Source of the DNA: Liopterus haemorrhoidalis
Lineage: Eukaryota; Arthropoda; Insecta; Coleoptera; Dytiscidae
DNA length: 64,000 nt
Reading direction: 5' to 3'
Assembly (NCBI GenBank): GCA_963971575.1
Contig: OZ020615.1
Location: forward strand, 60,335,379-60,399,378
A program made the position numbers and the translations under genes. The notes below the pieces were generated by a model, which saw only the letters and a program-made list of their open reading frames with translations, was not told the DNA's origin and made no database searches. Positions 9,731-20,428 of this stretch are shown here, in pieces; position 1 is the first letter of the stretch; each line of letters starts with the position of its first letter.

Positions 9731-10894
9731 AAAAAAGTTACTAAAATTAGTAAATCGAAATTCATCGAGATCATGGAAACTCTGTATCGTTCCTGCTATT
9801 TTGTTTACGATAATAAATTTTTCTTGCAAAACAAAGGGCTACCTATGGGTTCAGCCTTGAGTCCAATCTTATCACAATTCGTTATGGATACTCTACTTAA
9901 AAAGGTGACTGAAAAACTTGATTTTGAAATCCCTTTCATTAAAAAATATGTAGATGATCTACTTTTAGCAGTCCCGGAAGATAAGGTAGATGTTACATTA
10001 AACATATTTAACCAATACCACCCTTCTTTACAGTTCACTGTAGAAAAAGAAGATGTTCTTAAAAAAGGGGTTCCGTTTTTAGACACCTATGCATTTAGAG
10101 ATCCTCAAAACGTACTTAGGTTCGATTGGTACACTAAAAAAACTTTTTCTGGCCGTTATCTTAATTTTCACTCTTTTCATCCTTTAAAATACAAAATTGC
10201 ATTGGTAAAAACCATGAAATATAGGGTTATTAAAATTTCGGACGAATCTCTAATACATAAAAACTTACTTAAACTTGCCAAAATTTTCATAGAAAACTCT
10301 TACCCCAAACATTTAATTTACAAACTTTTATTCAATATAAATACAGATGAACCCAGTTCACGTAATAGGAATCCTGAATTACATGGGTCCGGTACCTCTT
10401 CTATCGAACCTATTAAGTATAGGGCATTAACCTACATGGGTCATATGTCTAACAGTATTAAAAGAGTACTTAGATTGGATAACCTAGTAATAGCCGATAA
10501 ACCCTTAAAGAAACTTTCAGTTATTAATACAAAATTGAAACAGAAGATTGACCACTTATCAACTAAAAACACTATTTACATGTTAAACTGTTCTTGTGAA
10601 CAGGTATATGTGGGAAGTTCAATCCAAAAACTTAGAAATAGGATCACACAACATAAATCAGATTGCCGGGTAAATCCTCAAAAGTGTACCTTAGCTACGC
10701 ATGTAGCTTCCACTAATCATGTTGTGGATTTTGATAATCCTAAGGTGTTGGATAGATTTCCCAACGATTCAAAAAGATTTTTTTATGAAATGTGTTACAT
10801 TAACCACTTCCATAATGTATTAAATGCCAGAACCGATACGGAAAGCTTACATGACATTTACTCGTTTTTGTTAACTTTTAAAAATGTCAGGTGA
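9731..10894 (+). CDS. Penelope-like element polyprotein, reverse transcriptase plus GIY-YIG endonuclease (5' partial)
   Basis: From the ATG at 9773 the frame is 373 codons with no stop, and it is open upstream to about 9731 (KVTKISKSKFIEI), so the true N terminus is lost. The RT palm is visible as GLPMGSALSP (residues 22-31) and the catalytic YVDD (59-62), followed by VPFLDT (100-105). Motifs 1-3 are missing. The C-terminal GIY-YIG domain reads IYML (268-271), CSC, VYVG (278-281), then R290, H294 and E339. Both domains together define Penelope-like retroelements, which copy themselves by target-primed reverse transcription in the nucleus. Intactness over 373 codons suggests a recent insertion. 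Confidence 0.9.
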   Translation, partial: KKVTKISKSKFIEIMETLYRSCYFVYDNKFFLQNKGLPMGSALSPILSQFVMDTLLKKVTEKLDFEIPFIKKYVDDLLLAVPEDKVDVTLNIFNQYHPSLQFTVEKEDVLKKGVPFLDTYAFRDPQNVLRFDWYTKKTFSGRYLNFHSFHPLKYKIALVKTMKYRVIKISDESLIHKNLLKLAKIFIENSYPKHLIYKLLFNINTDEPSSRNRNPELHGSGTSSIEPIKYRALTYMGHMSNSIKRVLRLDNLVIADKPLKKLSVINTKLKQKIDHLSTKNTIYMLNCSCEQVYVGSSIQKLRNRITQHKSDCRVNPQKCTLATHVASTNHVVDFDNPKVLDRFPNDSKRFFYEMCYINHFHNVLNARTDTESLHDIYSFLLTFKNVR

Positions 10895-11361
10895 ATTTTT
10901 GGTGCGGTTCTTCCATTTTTTACATTTAGTGGGTTATCTCCATCCTTGTTTTACTACCTTCCTTTAAATTATTTTCTAAATGTACTTTTTTACACTTTAT
11001 ACTTTTCTCCTTGTAGGAGTTTTACTTGTTTACATCCACGAGATGTCAAACATTTCATATTTTCCCGGGGTTAGAAGTAGGAAGTTTTCTTCTTGTTACT
11101 GGCATTACCACAATGCCTTGCGTATCGGGTCATGTGACTCAGTAACTAATATGGCGTCAAATCTGCCTTAACATCTTTAACTTGTTTTCTTCAATTTTTG
11201 ATGTATTCAAGTGTTTCTTAACAACTCTTTTACTGTTTTGGACACCATGGGTCTAACTTCACTTACTTATATTACATCTTGGCGACGTGCTTAACTATTT
11301 CGGTAAGAAATTGTACAGTTTGTGTTTGCTTTTATGACCGGTTCATTTTGTTATAGAAATC

Positions 11362-11391
11362 CTTGAAAAAGTTTATGAAGAATAAACGAAA
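11362..11391 (+). ncRNA. Penelope-type 3' hairpin, hammerhead-like
   Basis: CTTGAAAAA, then a 6-bp stem GTTTAT/ATAAAC with a 5-base loop, then GAAA. It parallels the motif at 3460-3490 in layout but its first core string departs from CUGANGA. If it derives from a hammerhead, it is probably inactive. Confidence 0.3.
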
Positions 11392-11500
11392 TATTGGATC
11401 AATTATGAAATAATTGCATTATCCTTCGCTTTACTTCTTTTTCCCAAATAATTTCCTAAGATAGTGCCTCAACAGAAGATCAAAAAATTCTCCGTGCTGG

Positions 11501-11501
<1 letters not shown>

Positions 11502-11542
<41 letters not shown>
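11502..11542. repeat. (TA)n microsatellite
   Basis: About 20 uninterrupted TA units sit at the 3' flank of the Penelope-like element. Confidence 0.95.
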
Positions 11543-11545
<3 letters not shown>

Positions 11546-12039
11546 ATACAAAAAGTGCATTTTTTTTCAAAATCACAATCTGATCAAAAATTACTTTCAT
11601 AATTTTCCATTTCAGATCTATACATATTTTAACTGTTTTAATTTAGTATTAACAATAAACCAATTAATTTGATTTCTTGCAATTATATTATCGTGATTTG
11701 TTTAATTCAACATTAATTTTAATTATATTTCCTATAAATAGATGAAAAAAAAAGTCAAAATTAAATTGAATTTGACGTTTGAAAATAGCCGCGTCACAGA
11801 ACGCACTCAGAAAAATATAATCAGATTAAAATTATAATTAAAATAATAATACGCTTTTCGTAACAATTTCGCAGTAGCTGCTAATTTTTAAAGGTTAAAT
11901 CCAACAACATATCTGTTTTTTCTGTTTTCACTTCTTGTGATTGGATTGGGATAAGTGTAATTAGTTTTATAATTACATTAATTAAGAAAGATAAGGGCAT
12001 ACATCTTATTAATGAATTATATCTATACATAAGCTAAAG
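11543..12039. other. AT-rich interval, nothing recognised
   Basis: No reading frame, inverted repeat or tandem structure was recognised. Confidence 0.45.
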
Positions 12040-12101
12040 TTCTGCTAACTTACACACTGCACAAATGCAGTGTGTGGTCTAGCGTTATCATGCAATAAGA
12101 T

Positions 12102-12337
12102 TAGGGTGACCATTTTCTTGGAGAAGGCAATGCGGGACGGAGCAAAAAAAAGGTCGTCACTTCCGAAATATAAGTGAAGAGCAAACAAAAAAAAGGTCCT
12201 CACCTCCCAAATATAAGTAAAGAGCAAAAAAAAAGGTCTTCACCTCCCAAATATAAGTACAGAGCAAAATTCGGCCCTGGGGACACCAAATCAAAATGCG
12301 GGACGTTCCTCGAAATGCGGGACGAATGGTCACCCTA
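12102..12337. mobile_element. 236-bp hAT MITE with 8-bp duplication
   Basis: Inverted ends TAGGGTGACCATT are flanked by identical AATAAGAT at 12094-12101 and 12338-12345. It splits the mariner transposase above. Its interior holds three units of the minisatellite also found at 5365-5878, followed by repeated ATGCGGGACG segments near the right end. Confidence 0.9.
12138..12265. repeat. Three minisatellite units shared with the array at 5.4-5.9 kb
   Basis: Units of AAATATAAGTGAAGAGC, A run, GGTCCTCACCTCCC. Relative to the 5.4-kb array, TATAAG replaces TCCAAG. Confidence 0.85.
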
Positions 12338-12614
12338 AATAAGATAGGAGTCGATCTGTTGACCAATCTAGGCTGTTTTTGTATCATTTCGTCCAATTGG
12401 TTGCAGTATATTTCTGCTGTAATCGATGAGCCAGTTTTTTTTTTTTTAAGTTACCTGTACGAAATTTGGCGAACCAATTTGATATTATCTGCTGCGTAGT
12501 AACACTAGAGCCAAATACACTATTAATGTTTCGCGCGGTCTGCGATGCCGCAGTTCCACGTAAGAACTCATACTTCATAATAGTGCGAATTTCTATTCGT
12601 TCCATGCGTTCCAT

Positions 12615-12815
12615 TTTCAACAAAATTAATTTAAACAAAAGTTGTTGATATTTTTTAAAGCATACAATGATTTATTTAAACAGGCGAGATGTTTAACTTT
12701 CCAACAAAAAAAAAAAAAAAAAACAGAACGGTAAAATATTAAGCCAATATCAAATAATGAGCTGTTAAAGTTGGCAATATTATTATCTACAAATATCATC
12801 CTTGACGACTTGATA
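12615..12815. other. Short non-coding interval with poly-A run
   Basis: An A run lies at about 12705-12723. Nothing else was recognised. Confidence 0.4.
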
Positions 12816-13899
12816 CCCAGCAAACATTGAACTAACGGCCGAACGCCGGCAAACTGCTTTTACGCTGGTACATTGCTGGCACCAGAAGTAAGTGCAACGC
12901 CAGTATTAATAATGTACTTCACATTTGTATTTCGCACTCTGCCTATACGAAGTACTTTACCAGCATTTTATAAGCATTCCTTATTTGTATTAATCCAAGG
13001 TTATTTCTAGCGGGCCAGTGCTTATGTTTATAACTTTTTTTGAATGTAATAATTTGAAAAGTCTGACCGTTCTTAGTCATAAAACACCCTAATGGCGTGG
13101 CCTTCGAGGGTCGGTACAAGTGATATTCTGTTAGTATAAGTTCGGACGTGTTGGTGAATAGTTTTTAAAGATGTGTATTTGAATAGTTATTGATTGTGAC
13201 CATTATACAGTTTTTTATTGTGATTTGTGTGTGTTTTGTTAGATTTAAGGACGTAGTTTACACAAACTATTTCATATTAAATTGTTTAATTTTTAGTTTA
13301 GTTCAATCATAGTTTTTTCATGTAATAAAATTTTCAATTATTAATAAATCTGATACAAGATTATAAATATGTCATTTAAAAAATATAATTTGTCATATTT
13401 CATTTTGAATAGTGACATCTTAAATATTTTGTAAATATAATACTAACCTAAAATAATACAAACTTAATCCAAAACTGTAAAGCTTTTTTTACAATATAAC
13501 CAAGTTTCTAAAAGTCAGTAATACACTATAAAAATCACCAAAATAACCAGATCTAGTTTGTTCTTACAAAAGTGAACAGCTTATAGCATTAATGCTTATA
13601 AAATTTGTTTATTGAATTTATTTTAACAAGTATGATTTCTTTAGGTTGGCACTCTTCAAGTCAGGGGGAAAAGATGTGGTAGATAATACAAGACGAATAT
13701 TGGCGAAAATTATTAGTCACCCCTTATCTTTAGGATGAAATTGGTTTGACCGAAATGGCAGAAAACCATTTTCTTAAAATTCTTCATTAAATTAATAAAT
13801 TAAAGAAACTAATTCCTGTTATTCCTGAAATTATATTTATTTAATATTTATAAATAAATCAATAAATTATAACTGTTAATTCAATTTACAATCGGCTAG

Positions 13900-14054
13900 T
13901 TTTACCATCGTTGAATAAATTTATTTAACAACTTAAGTTAACAATATCGCATCATTCTATTGACAGCAATGTTAATTTCTTCATTAATAGTTTAAAACCG
14001 ATGCGATATTGTCAACTTTACTTGTTAAATAAATTTATTCAACGATGGTGAAAA
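13900..14054. repeat. Fold-back repeat (about 54-bp arms) nested in the 12.8-14.5 kb element
   Basis: The left arm from 13900 (TTTTACCATCGTTGAATAAA then ATATCGCATC) is repeated inverted at 14000-14054 (GATGCGATATTG to CAACGATGGTGAAAA) around a 46-base loop. The arms differ at a few bases. It is probably a small MITE. Confidence 0.75.
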
Positions 14055-14204
14055 TGGCCAAATGAGTATTTATTTTGCACCTAACCATTAATTTATTTTA
14101 ATACTGGGTAAGTACACATATATTACATTTGAAACACTAGAGAGTGGGTATAATATAAGCACTAGTCTGTCAGAAATAAATCTTGCAACTAATGCGATTA
14201 TTTT

Positions 14205-14480
14205 GCACTTTACCGTTGCTGGGCCAGCTAACGGCCACGGGGACACCGGGGTACTGGCCCAGTGCAAAATGCCAGCACTGGACCAATGCGAAATGCCAGC
14301 ACTGGCCCAGTGCGAAATGCCAGCACTGGCCCATTACTTTCAATGCACTTTACCGTTGCTGGGCCAGCAACTGATACATCAATGGACCAGCTAAGGGCCA
14401 CGGGACACCGGGGTACTGGCCCAGTACGAAATGCCAGCACTGGCCCATTACTTTCAATGCCGGCGAGTATGTGCTTTACC
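14205..14480. repeat. GC-rich tandem and direct repeats
   Basis: About three units of roughly 24 bp (GAAATGCCAGCACTGGCCCA) lie at 14264-14335. A longer unit containing TTTACCGTTGCTGGGCCAGC, CACCGGGGTACTGGCCCAGT and the 24-mer is present twice (from about 14209 and 14349). They produce overlapping artificial frames on both strands. Confidence 0.8.
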
Positions 14481-14559
14481 AGTACTGGTCCGGATAAAAA
14501 TGTTTGCTGGGTAGTTTCTGAAAAAAACACACAGTTTTGTCGTTACGTTAAAACCAAAC

Positions 14560-17026
14560 CAGTGGCGAAGGGAAACCTCCGCTAGACTTGCCCTCCCAAA
14601 AAAAAAAAAAAATAAAAAAACAAATTATTATTATTTTTTTTTTTAATATTTAGATAAATCTTCAAAAACACATCAAATTATGTTCTATACAAATTTTTGT
14701 CCAAGGCTTGGTTTACTTGTTACGAATTACTTATCATGACCATGGAAACGTTACATATAAATATGAAAAAATTGAGACTTGGAAAAATATTAAATAATTT
14801 TACAAAAAAATTTCATAATTTTTCGTTTTATCAAAAAACGTCTCAAATAAAAGTTATTAGTTATTGCATTTATAGTAACTTTTGTTAAATAAATTTTTTC
14901 GAAATATTTTTCTGTTGCTAAATATTCGCAAAAATCTTAAAATCGACACGAGTAAACTCCCACACACAGACACACACACATACGGACGGCACTTCGAAAA
15001 TAGGTTTTTTGGATTCCCTGGACCATGAAAGGTGGTCATCAGTCAAAATCTCGACATCGAAAATTTTCGCGATTACAATACTTGCCCCTTATATATTAAG
15101 GTCGGGCAAGTAAAAAATCGAATCTGAACGAAATAAAATTTTACTGACATGAGACAGAACAAAACCTCGCATAACAAATTTGACCAGCGCCATCTACGCC
15201 TAATTCGCACAATTCTTCATCCCGCCCTCATACTGTAGTACAATATGTAAATTGAAGTAGTTCAATTGTAGCAATTCAAAATTTCGTAACAATTATTTCC
15301 TCCTACAAGGGATATAAAATATTATTGTTTTGGTATATTTTTATTCACATAAAAGTAATAGAGGTGAACCAGTAATAATTCAAAAATTTATAGACTATTG
15401 TTTTGAATTTTAATTAAATCTGCTGCTTTGTTCTCATTTTTATATTAGTTGTAATGGTCTCTTGATTAAAAACAAAATTATCAGTCAATTTGCTACAGAA
15501 TTATTAATGTTAATCCCACTCAAGCTCGGCCTTCTAACAAACGCCATTCAAAACTAAATATTAAAATAAGTCAATTGTATGTTTCCGATTATTTACTTAT
15601 GAAAATGCCGAAACTTAGTACCTTTGTACATAAAAATTAATCATTTTCGACTTACATACCTTTAATAGTATCCGAAAGCGGAACGTACTCTTTAAATTTA
15701 CAATTGCGCTTGGGGAAATTTCGATTGCTTTATAAATCGCCATGGAAGAAATTGTAAACAACCACATAGCTCATGGTTGGTTTATATACGGAACAAGAAT
15801 AAGGAATAGGAAATAAGAATAGTACACAAGAATAAAACATATTAAACCGTTTATATAGGACATAACATTTCGTCGCTGCGCCTGCGTACTTTCGTTAGCC
15901 TGTGTTTAACGTTTGTCACTTGACAGGTTATTAAAACTTACAAGAAGAATAAATAAAAATAATAAAAACATTTTATTGTTGTTTACAACCCTCTGATCAC
16001 AACTGAAAAACATCTGTTGAACAAACTTTATTACGGCAGACCTTTTTATTGCTGTGCACAGGCTTATCGTGTCTTATTCTTGAAATAAGAATAAAATGTT
16101 GAAAGTTACCAACTATTCTTGTGTTCAAGTTAAATTTCATTCCTACATAAACCGATATACGGCGCAGCCATGTTTTAACATCTTGTGTACTATTCTTATT
16201 TCCTATTCCTTATTCTTGTTCCGTATATAAACCAAGCATCACAGAACTATCAGAAATAAGATAGGAAATTAAAACATTGATGGGAACTGTGCATTTTCAA
16301 ACATTTTAGTGTTTCATGGATATTTACTAAGTGAAAGAAAAACCGTTTTTACTTGCCCGACCTTAATATATAAGGGGCAAGTATTGTAATCGCGAAAATT
16401 TTCGATGTCGAGATTTTGACTGATGACCACGTTTCATGATCCAGGGAATCCAAAAAACCTATTTTCGAAGTGCCGTCCGTATGTGTGTGTGTCTGTGTGT
16501 GTGTCTGTATGTATACACGATAACTCAAGAACGGTTCAACTTAGAGAATTCGTTTTGGTACTAAAAAATTCTCCTACTAAATGGGAAGAACCCTATTGTT
16601 TTTTATAAAGATCGTTTGAATAGAAATGGGAGTTTACTCGTGTCGATTTTAAGATTTTTGCGAATATTTAGCAACAGAAAAATATTTCGAAAAAACTTAT
16701 TGAACAAAAGTTACTATAAATGCAATAAATAATAACTTTTATTTGAGACGTTTTTTGATAAAACGAAAAATTTTGAATTTTTTTTGTAAAATTATTTAAA
16801 ATTTTTCCAAGTCTCAATTTTTTCATATTTACGTTTCCATGGTCATGATAATTAATTCGTAACAAGTAAACCTAGCCTTGGACAAAAATTTGTATAGAAC
16901 ATAATTTGATGTATTTTTGAAGATTTATCTAAATATTAAAAAAAAAAAAAAATTAAATTAAATTTTTTTTTTTTATTTTTTTTTTTTTGGGAAGGCAAGT
17001 CTAGCGGAGGTTTCCTTTCGCCACTG
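14560..17026. repeat. Large inverted repeat (about 0.55-0.68 kb arms, 1.2 kb loop)
   Basis: The left arm 14560-15114 starts CAGTGGCGAAGGGAAACC and ends GGTCGGGCAAGTA. The right arm 16348-17026 is its reverse complement at high identity. The right arm keeps about 130 bp (16505-16640) absent from the left one. Each arm includes TGTGTGTGTCTGTG-type microsatellite and the AATCGCGAAAATTTTCGATG motif. A diverged third copy lies at 33998-34876. Flanking 8-mers do not match as a duplication, so this may be two inverted insertions rather than one element. Confidence 0.8.
15777..16235. mobile_element. MITE with perfect 54-bp inverted repeats in the loop
   Basis: The arm at 15777-15830 (TTGGTTTATATACGGAACAA onward) and 16182-16235 are perfect reverse complements over 54 bases, unlike most repeats here. 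TCA occurs beside both ends after allowing three more bases (TGG/GCA), which would fit the 3-bp duplications of PIF/Harbinger, but this is weak. No coding capacity. Confidence 0.7.
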
Positions 17027-17039
17027 GTTTTTTTTTGCA

Positions 17040-18228
17040 AAAATTGAAAAAATACACGGCCTTTTAAGTTTTTACAAAAACTAAGAAAGAAACATTTTTT
17101 TTAAACAAACTGTTTTATTGCTTTTCAAAATATTCGCCTTTAAGATCTATACACTTTTGCATGTGTTCAAATCAATTCTCGAAACATTTTTTCCACTCCG
17201 AAGTTGGTATCATTGTTTTCGAAGGCTTTAACAGTTCTTCAGGTGATGAAAATCGCTGTCCACGCATTTTTTGTTTGACATTGTGGTACAAAAAAAAAGT
17301 TGTTAGGAGATAAATCAGGTGAATATGGACAATGAGACATTAATTCGATGTTTTTCTCCTTCAAATATCAATTGTTTGACGTGCTGTGTGGGAGCTTGCA
17401 TTGTTATCATGAAGAATGATGCGACGTTTTTGGTTGTTTTTCCTGATTTTGTCGATGACTTCTGGCAAACAAATTGTTGTATACCATTCAGCATTAATTG
17501 TTCTCCGATTCTCTAAAGGAATGGTTGTGACATATTCAGTACAACAAAAAAAAAGCGATTATTTTCTTGGAAGTGTTTCGTGAACGTAAAACTTTTGTGG
17601 GTTTCTTTTTGGAAGACCCAAACTGTGGATTGTTGCTTAGTTTCAGGTGCATATGAATAAATCCTAGTTTCGTCACCTGTAACGATGTTGTATACGGATT
17701 TTGCAGTGCCTAGGTTGATTTTTTTTAACATTCCCTTACACCAATCAACACGAGCCTCATTTTGAGCTTCCATCAAATTATGCGGAGTCCATCGGGAACA
17801 GATTTATTTCACAGCTAAATGTTCATGCAAAATCGAATGTATTATAGTCTACGATATGCCAAAGAATGCCTCTATCTCACGGTAAGTCGCATGTCGATCT
17901 TCTTCAATCATTTTGCGCACAGCATCGATGTTTTTTTTTTTTTTTTAATCATAACGGATTTTGGTCGACCTTCACGAGATTCATCACTGACGGACGCAGG
18001 ACAACGACGAAATTCTGCAAACCAATTGTAAACAGTCTTTTCTGATGGTGCTTCATTACCAAAAGTTGAACGAAGCGAATCTATGCATTGTTGTTGAGTT
18101 AGGCTACTAATATCGTAAAAAATCTTCCAACGAAAACCTTCACGAGTAATATCAATTTTTTCACAAACTTGTTTTTTTTTAACGCTCACTGTCAAACAAA
18201 CTACTCGGTCAATTTATACGCTACTACT
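17040..18228 (-). pseudogene. Mariner transposase, near full length, frameshifted
   Basis: The minus-strand frames together span a whole mariner protein: TQQQCIDSLRSTFGNEAPSE and KTVYNWFAEFRR (helix-turn-helix), SREGRPKSVM, NEARVDWCKGML, VTGDETRIYSYAPETKQQS (first catalytic acid), then INAEWYTTICLPEVIDKI, ILHDNNAQAPTQHVK (second block), KMRGQRFSSPEELLKP, SEWKKCFENWFEHMQKCIDL and KGEYFEKQ at the end. Poly-A expansions, stops and frameshifts interrupt it repeatedly, and the second helix-turn-helix region is deleted. Related 3' ends occur at 57965-58130 and in both arms of the element at 39731-40467. Confidence 0.85.
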
Positions 18229-19072
18229 GATTTTACAATAACAAATGTCAAATTTTACGAATATAGTAATTACACTTTTCAATATTGCTTGTTATATTGC
18301 TTGTATAAAACCAGAACTGCACAGAATTATTGTATTTGGTAGGGGTAACAGCTGATGAGACAAACAGTGCTTAGAGTGCTTTAATATCAGAATTATGATA
18401 CGTATGAGTACTAACCTGTGTGACAACTATCCTCGGCCTCTCCTACTATATAACGACTTGTATTTTTATTTACTAGTGTTCAAAGTGCCTTCCATTTTGA
18501 TTTAAATACTTTCGCAACCTTTCTTTTGAGCTGTAGCTCGGAGCATAATAAAAAATAATATAAATGATAAAAAATATATCCCTTTCAAATCGTATTTGTA
18601 AATAAAACTTGAACTACACATTCTGGGCACTAATTTTTCATTGAACTAATAATAATATGTGATAGATACATTTCAGACCAATTACAAAAGTACCCAATAA
18701 ACAAAATGTTTCAGTCATTACCAAATATCAGCAACAAACATTCTCAATGGAGTCAATAAACTTTAAACCCACACAGTACCTGAAATTTAAATATTGGCCT
18801 GAAGTCCTTAGCTGTGTCGCGACCCAGCAGTGACTACTCGGCCGCTGTTGCACGGTTATTAGCGGGGCATATTGTGAATAAGATGTAACGTGAAATTAAT
18901 ATAGTTGGAATGAATGGAGATGCCGACATAACGATTAACCCAGAGAATTATTGCTTATAACCAGCACGAATTTTGTTTATATTGAAGATTTGTTCAGGGA
19001 GTGTTTGAATTCAAGGCGCCTGGACGTTTGATGTTTTTAAAAATTGAGTTATTTCAAAAAGTACTCTTTTTA
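18229..19072. other. Interval with nothing recognised
   Basis: No coding, tandem or inverted structure was recognised. Confidence 0.45.
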
Positions 19073-19132
19073 GTCTATCACAGGAGTCTCTAACTTTTTC
19101 GGAAGCAGTCCATATCAAAATTTCTTAAATAA

Positions 19133-19621
19133 ATGCTTGGTTTCATCATTCGTAACACACGTGACTTCACTAATATTAATGCCATTTTCTCCTTATACTA
19201 TGCCTTTGTTAGATCTAAAGTTGAATACTGTTCAGTAGTTTGGGATTCAATTTACGAGAACCAACAAAAAACGTTAGAGAAGGTACAGTACAAATTTTTA
19301 AAATATATTTATTTCAAAATAATGGGCTCTTATCCTCCTCAACGTCTTAGTTACGCTACTTTACTGGACCTCTTTAGTTCTGTGTCCCTCGCAGAGCGTC
19401 GTAAAACTAAGTCACTTCTTCATTTAAAAAAACTATTAAATAATCAAATTGATGACCCATTAACCCTCCAAAGATTAAATTTCAACGCTCCTATTGTTCC
19501 AACCAGACATCCACTATTATTCTACCTTCCACAGGCTCATACCAACCTTCATCTCAAATCTCCTGTAAATCGTATGTGTTCATACTATACACGTGATGAT
19601 ACAATTTTCGAACTTTTTTAG
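19133..19621 (+). pseudogene. LINE 3' end: RT C-terminal region (5'-truncated)
   Basis: The open frame reads MLGFIIRNTRDFTN, FVRSKVEYCSVVWDSIY, LEKVQYKFLKYI and LAERRKTKSLLHLKKLLNN, ending HLKSPVNRMCSYYTRDD, FELF, stop. This is the thumb/C-terminal tail after the RT domain of Jockey/CR1-type LINEs (FVRxxLEYxSxVW and SPxNRxCxxY signatures). The catalytic RT is absent. The 162-codon frame is intact, followed by about 280 bp of 3' UTR and a TAAA tail. Such 5'-truncated copies are normal for LINE retrotransposition. Confidence 0.85.
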
Positions 19622-19900
19622 AGCATTTTTATCGATTTCTTTTTTTTATATATAATTTTGTGTTTACAAAATTATTGAAAATTGTAAATATTAGAGGATT
19701 TTGTTATTTTGTATTATACTATTTAATATGTATTTGTAACAATATTATTTATATGCTATTTGAAAAGTTTGTTTCTTTAATTACTACTTTTGTTAGTAAA
19801 ATTTTGTTAGTAAATTTAAGTATTACTTTTATTGTTCAAATTTAATGTATATATTTATGTACCTGCCCGTCTTGGGTAATACTGTTGGGCAGCAGTAATT

Positions 19901-19902
19901 AA

Positions 19903-19965
<63 letters not shown>

Positions 19966-19967
19966 AT
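19901..19967. repeat. (TAAA)n tail of the LINE
   Basis: About 16 TAAA units directly follow the LINE 3' UTR, the usual simple-repeat tail of CR1/Jockey-like elements. Confidence 0.95.
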
Positions 19968-20428
19968 GGTGGGTCGTGCAACTTGAATTCAGTTTGATTA
20001 AAAATCTATTTGTCAGCGTCTAACATATGTTACTTGATTACGAAATGCATACGCCGCATTTTCGTAATAAGGAAATATTTGTCATGACGAATGAATATTG
20101 TACCATCAGTACATCAGATAATCAGACCAATTCTGTAACTCTGTTACTATGATAATTGTAACTAAATTCGTCACTATGAGCAAGGTCAGTTACTATCATG
20201 AATGAAAGGCATTATACTTTTTATAATATTTTATGTTGTACTAACGTTATTACACAGTAACTTTTTACAGAATTGATCTGATTATTTAGTTATTTTGCGA
20301 TTTTTTGATTATTTTAAATTACTGTTTTTATGTAAGTAACTTTTTAAAAAATGTCCCTGGCCAGATGATACCTTCTTGCGGGCTGGATTTGTCCCGCGGG
20401 CCATAGTTTAGAGACCCTTGGTCTATCA

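Larger units (their letters stand above)
9731..11500 (+). mobile_element. 5'-truncated Penelope-like element
   Basis: An open RT plus GIY-YIG reading frame (to 10894) is followed by about 600 bp of non-coding 3' sequence. That sequence contains a hairpin motif at 11362-11391 (stem GTTTAT/ATAAAC followed by GAAA) like the one at 3460-3490. The frame is already open immediately after a short TA run ending near 9730, and a longer TA run starts at 11502. The copy is thus bounded on both sides by TA microsatellite, which may be its target. The exact 3' end is not certain. Confidence 0.7.
12040..12614 (-). pseudogene. Mariner transposase relic, interrupted by a hAT MITE
   Basis: The minus strand starts MERMERIEIRTIMKYEFLRG, then ASQTARNINSVFG and NWFAKFRTGN, the first helix-turn-helix. 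A deletion then jumps to the catalytic end: NQLDEMIQKQPRLVNRSTP, and after the insert at 12102-12337, LLHDNARPHTAFVQ. HDNARPHTA is the second catalytic block of mariner. The second helix-turn-helix, the first catalytic D and the third D are missing. Confidence 0.8.
12816..14511. mobile_element. TA-flanked inverted-repeat element (1.7 kb) with GC-rich subterminal repeats
   Basis: Ends CCCAGCAAACATT are exact inverted repeats bounded by TA (12814-12815, 14512-14513). Inside both ends are GC-rich blocks rich in GCCAG/CTGGC (CGCCGGCAAACTGC on the left, TGCCGGCGAGTATG on the right). No transposase was recognised; two reading-frame clusters near 14.2-14.6 kb come from short tandem repeats. The superfamily is undetermined, and TA fits Tc1/mariner-like transposition. 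Confidence 0.6.
19081..20420. mobile_element. hAT element with 8-bp duplication, interrupted by a LINE
   Basis: Ends CAGGAGTCTCTAA on the left and CAAGGGTCTCTAAA read inward from the right are flanked by GTCTATCA at 19073-19080 and 20421-20428. A LINE 3' end (about 19130-19967) lies inside. The right part (20143-20420) shares sequence with the hATs at 7.0-8.8 kb and 22.99-24.14 kb, including the subterminal GCGGGCTGGATTTG-type block. Confidence 0.88.

Noticed and set aside
14183..14585. Overlapping frames of 60-107 codons on three frames
   Set aside because: Created by GC-rich tandem repeats inside the 12.8-14.5 kb element.
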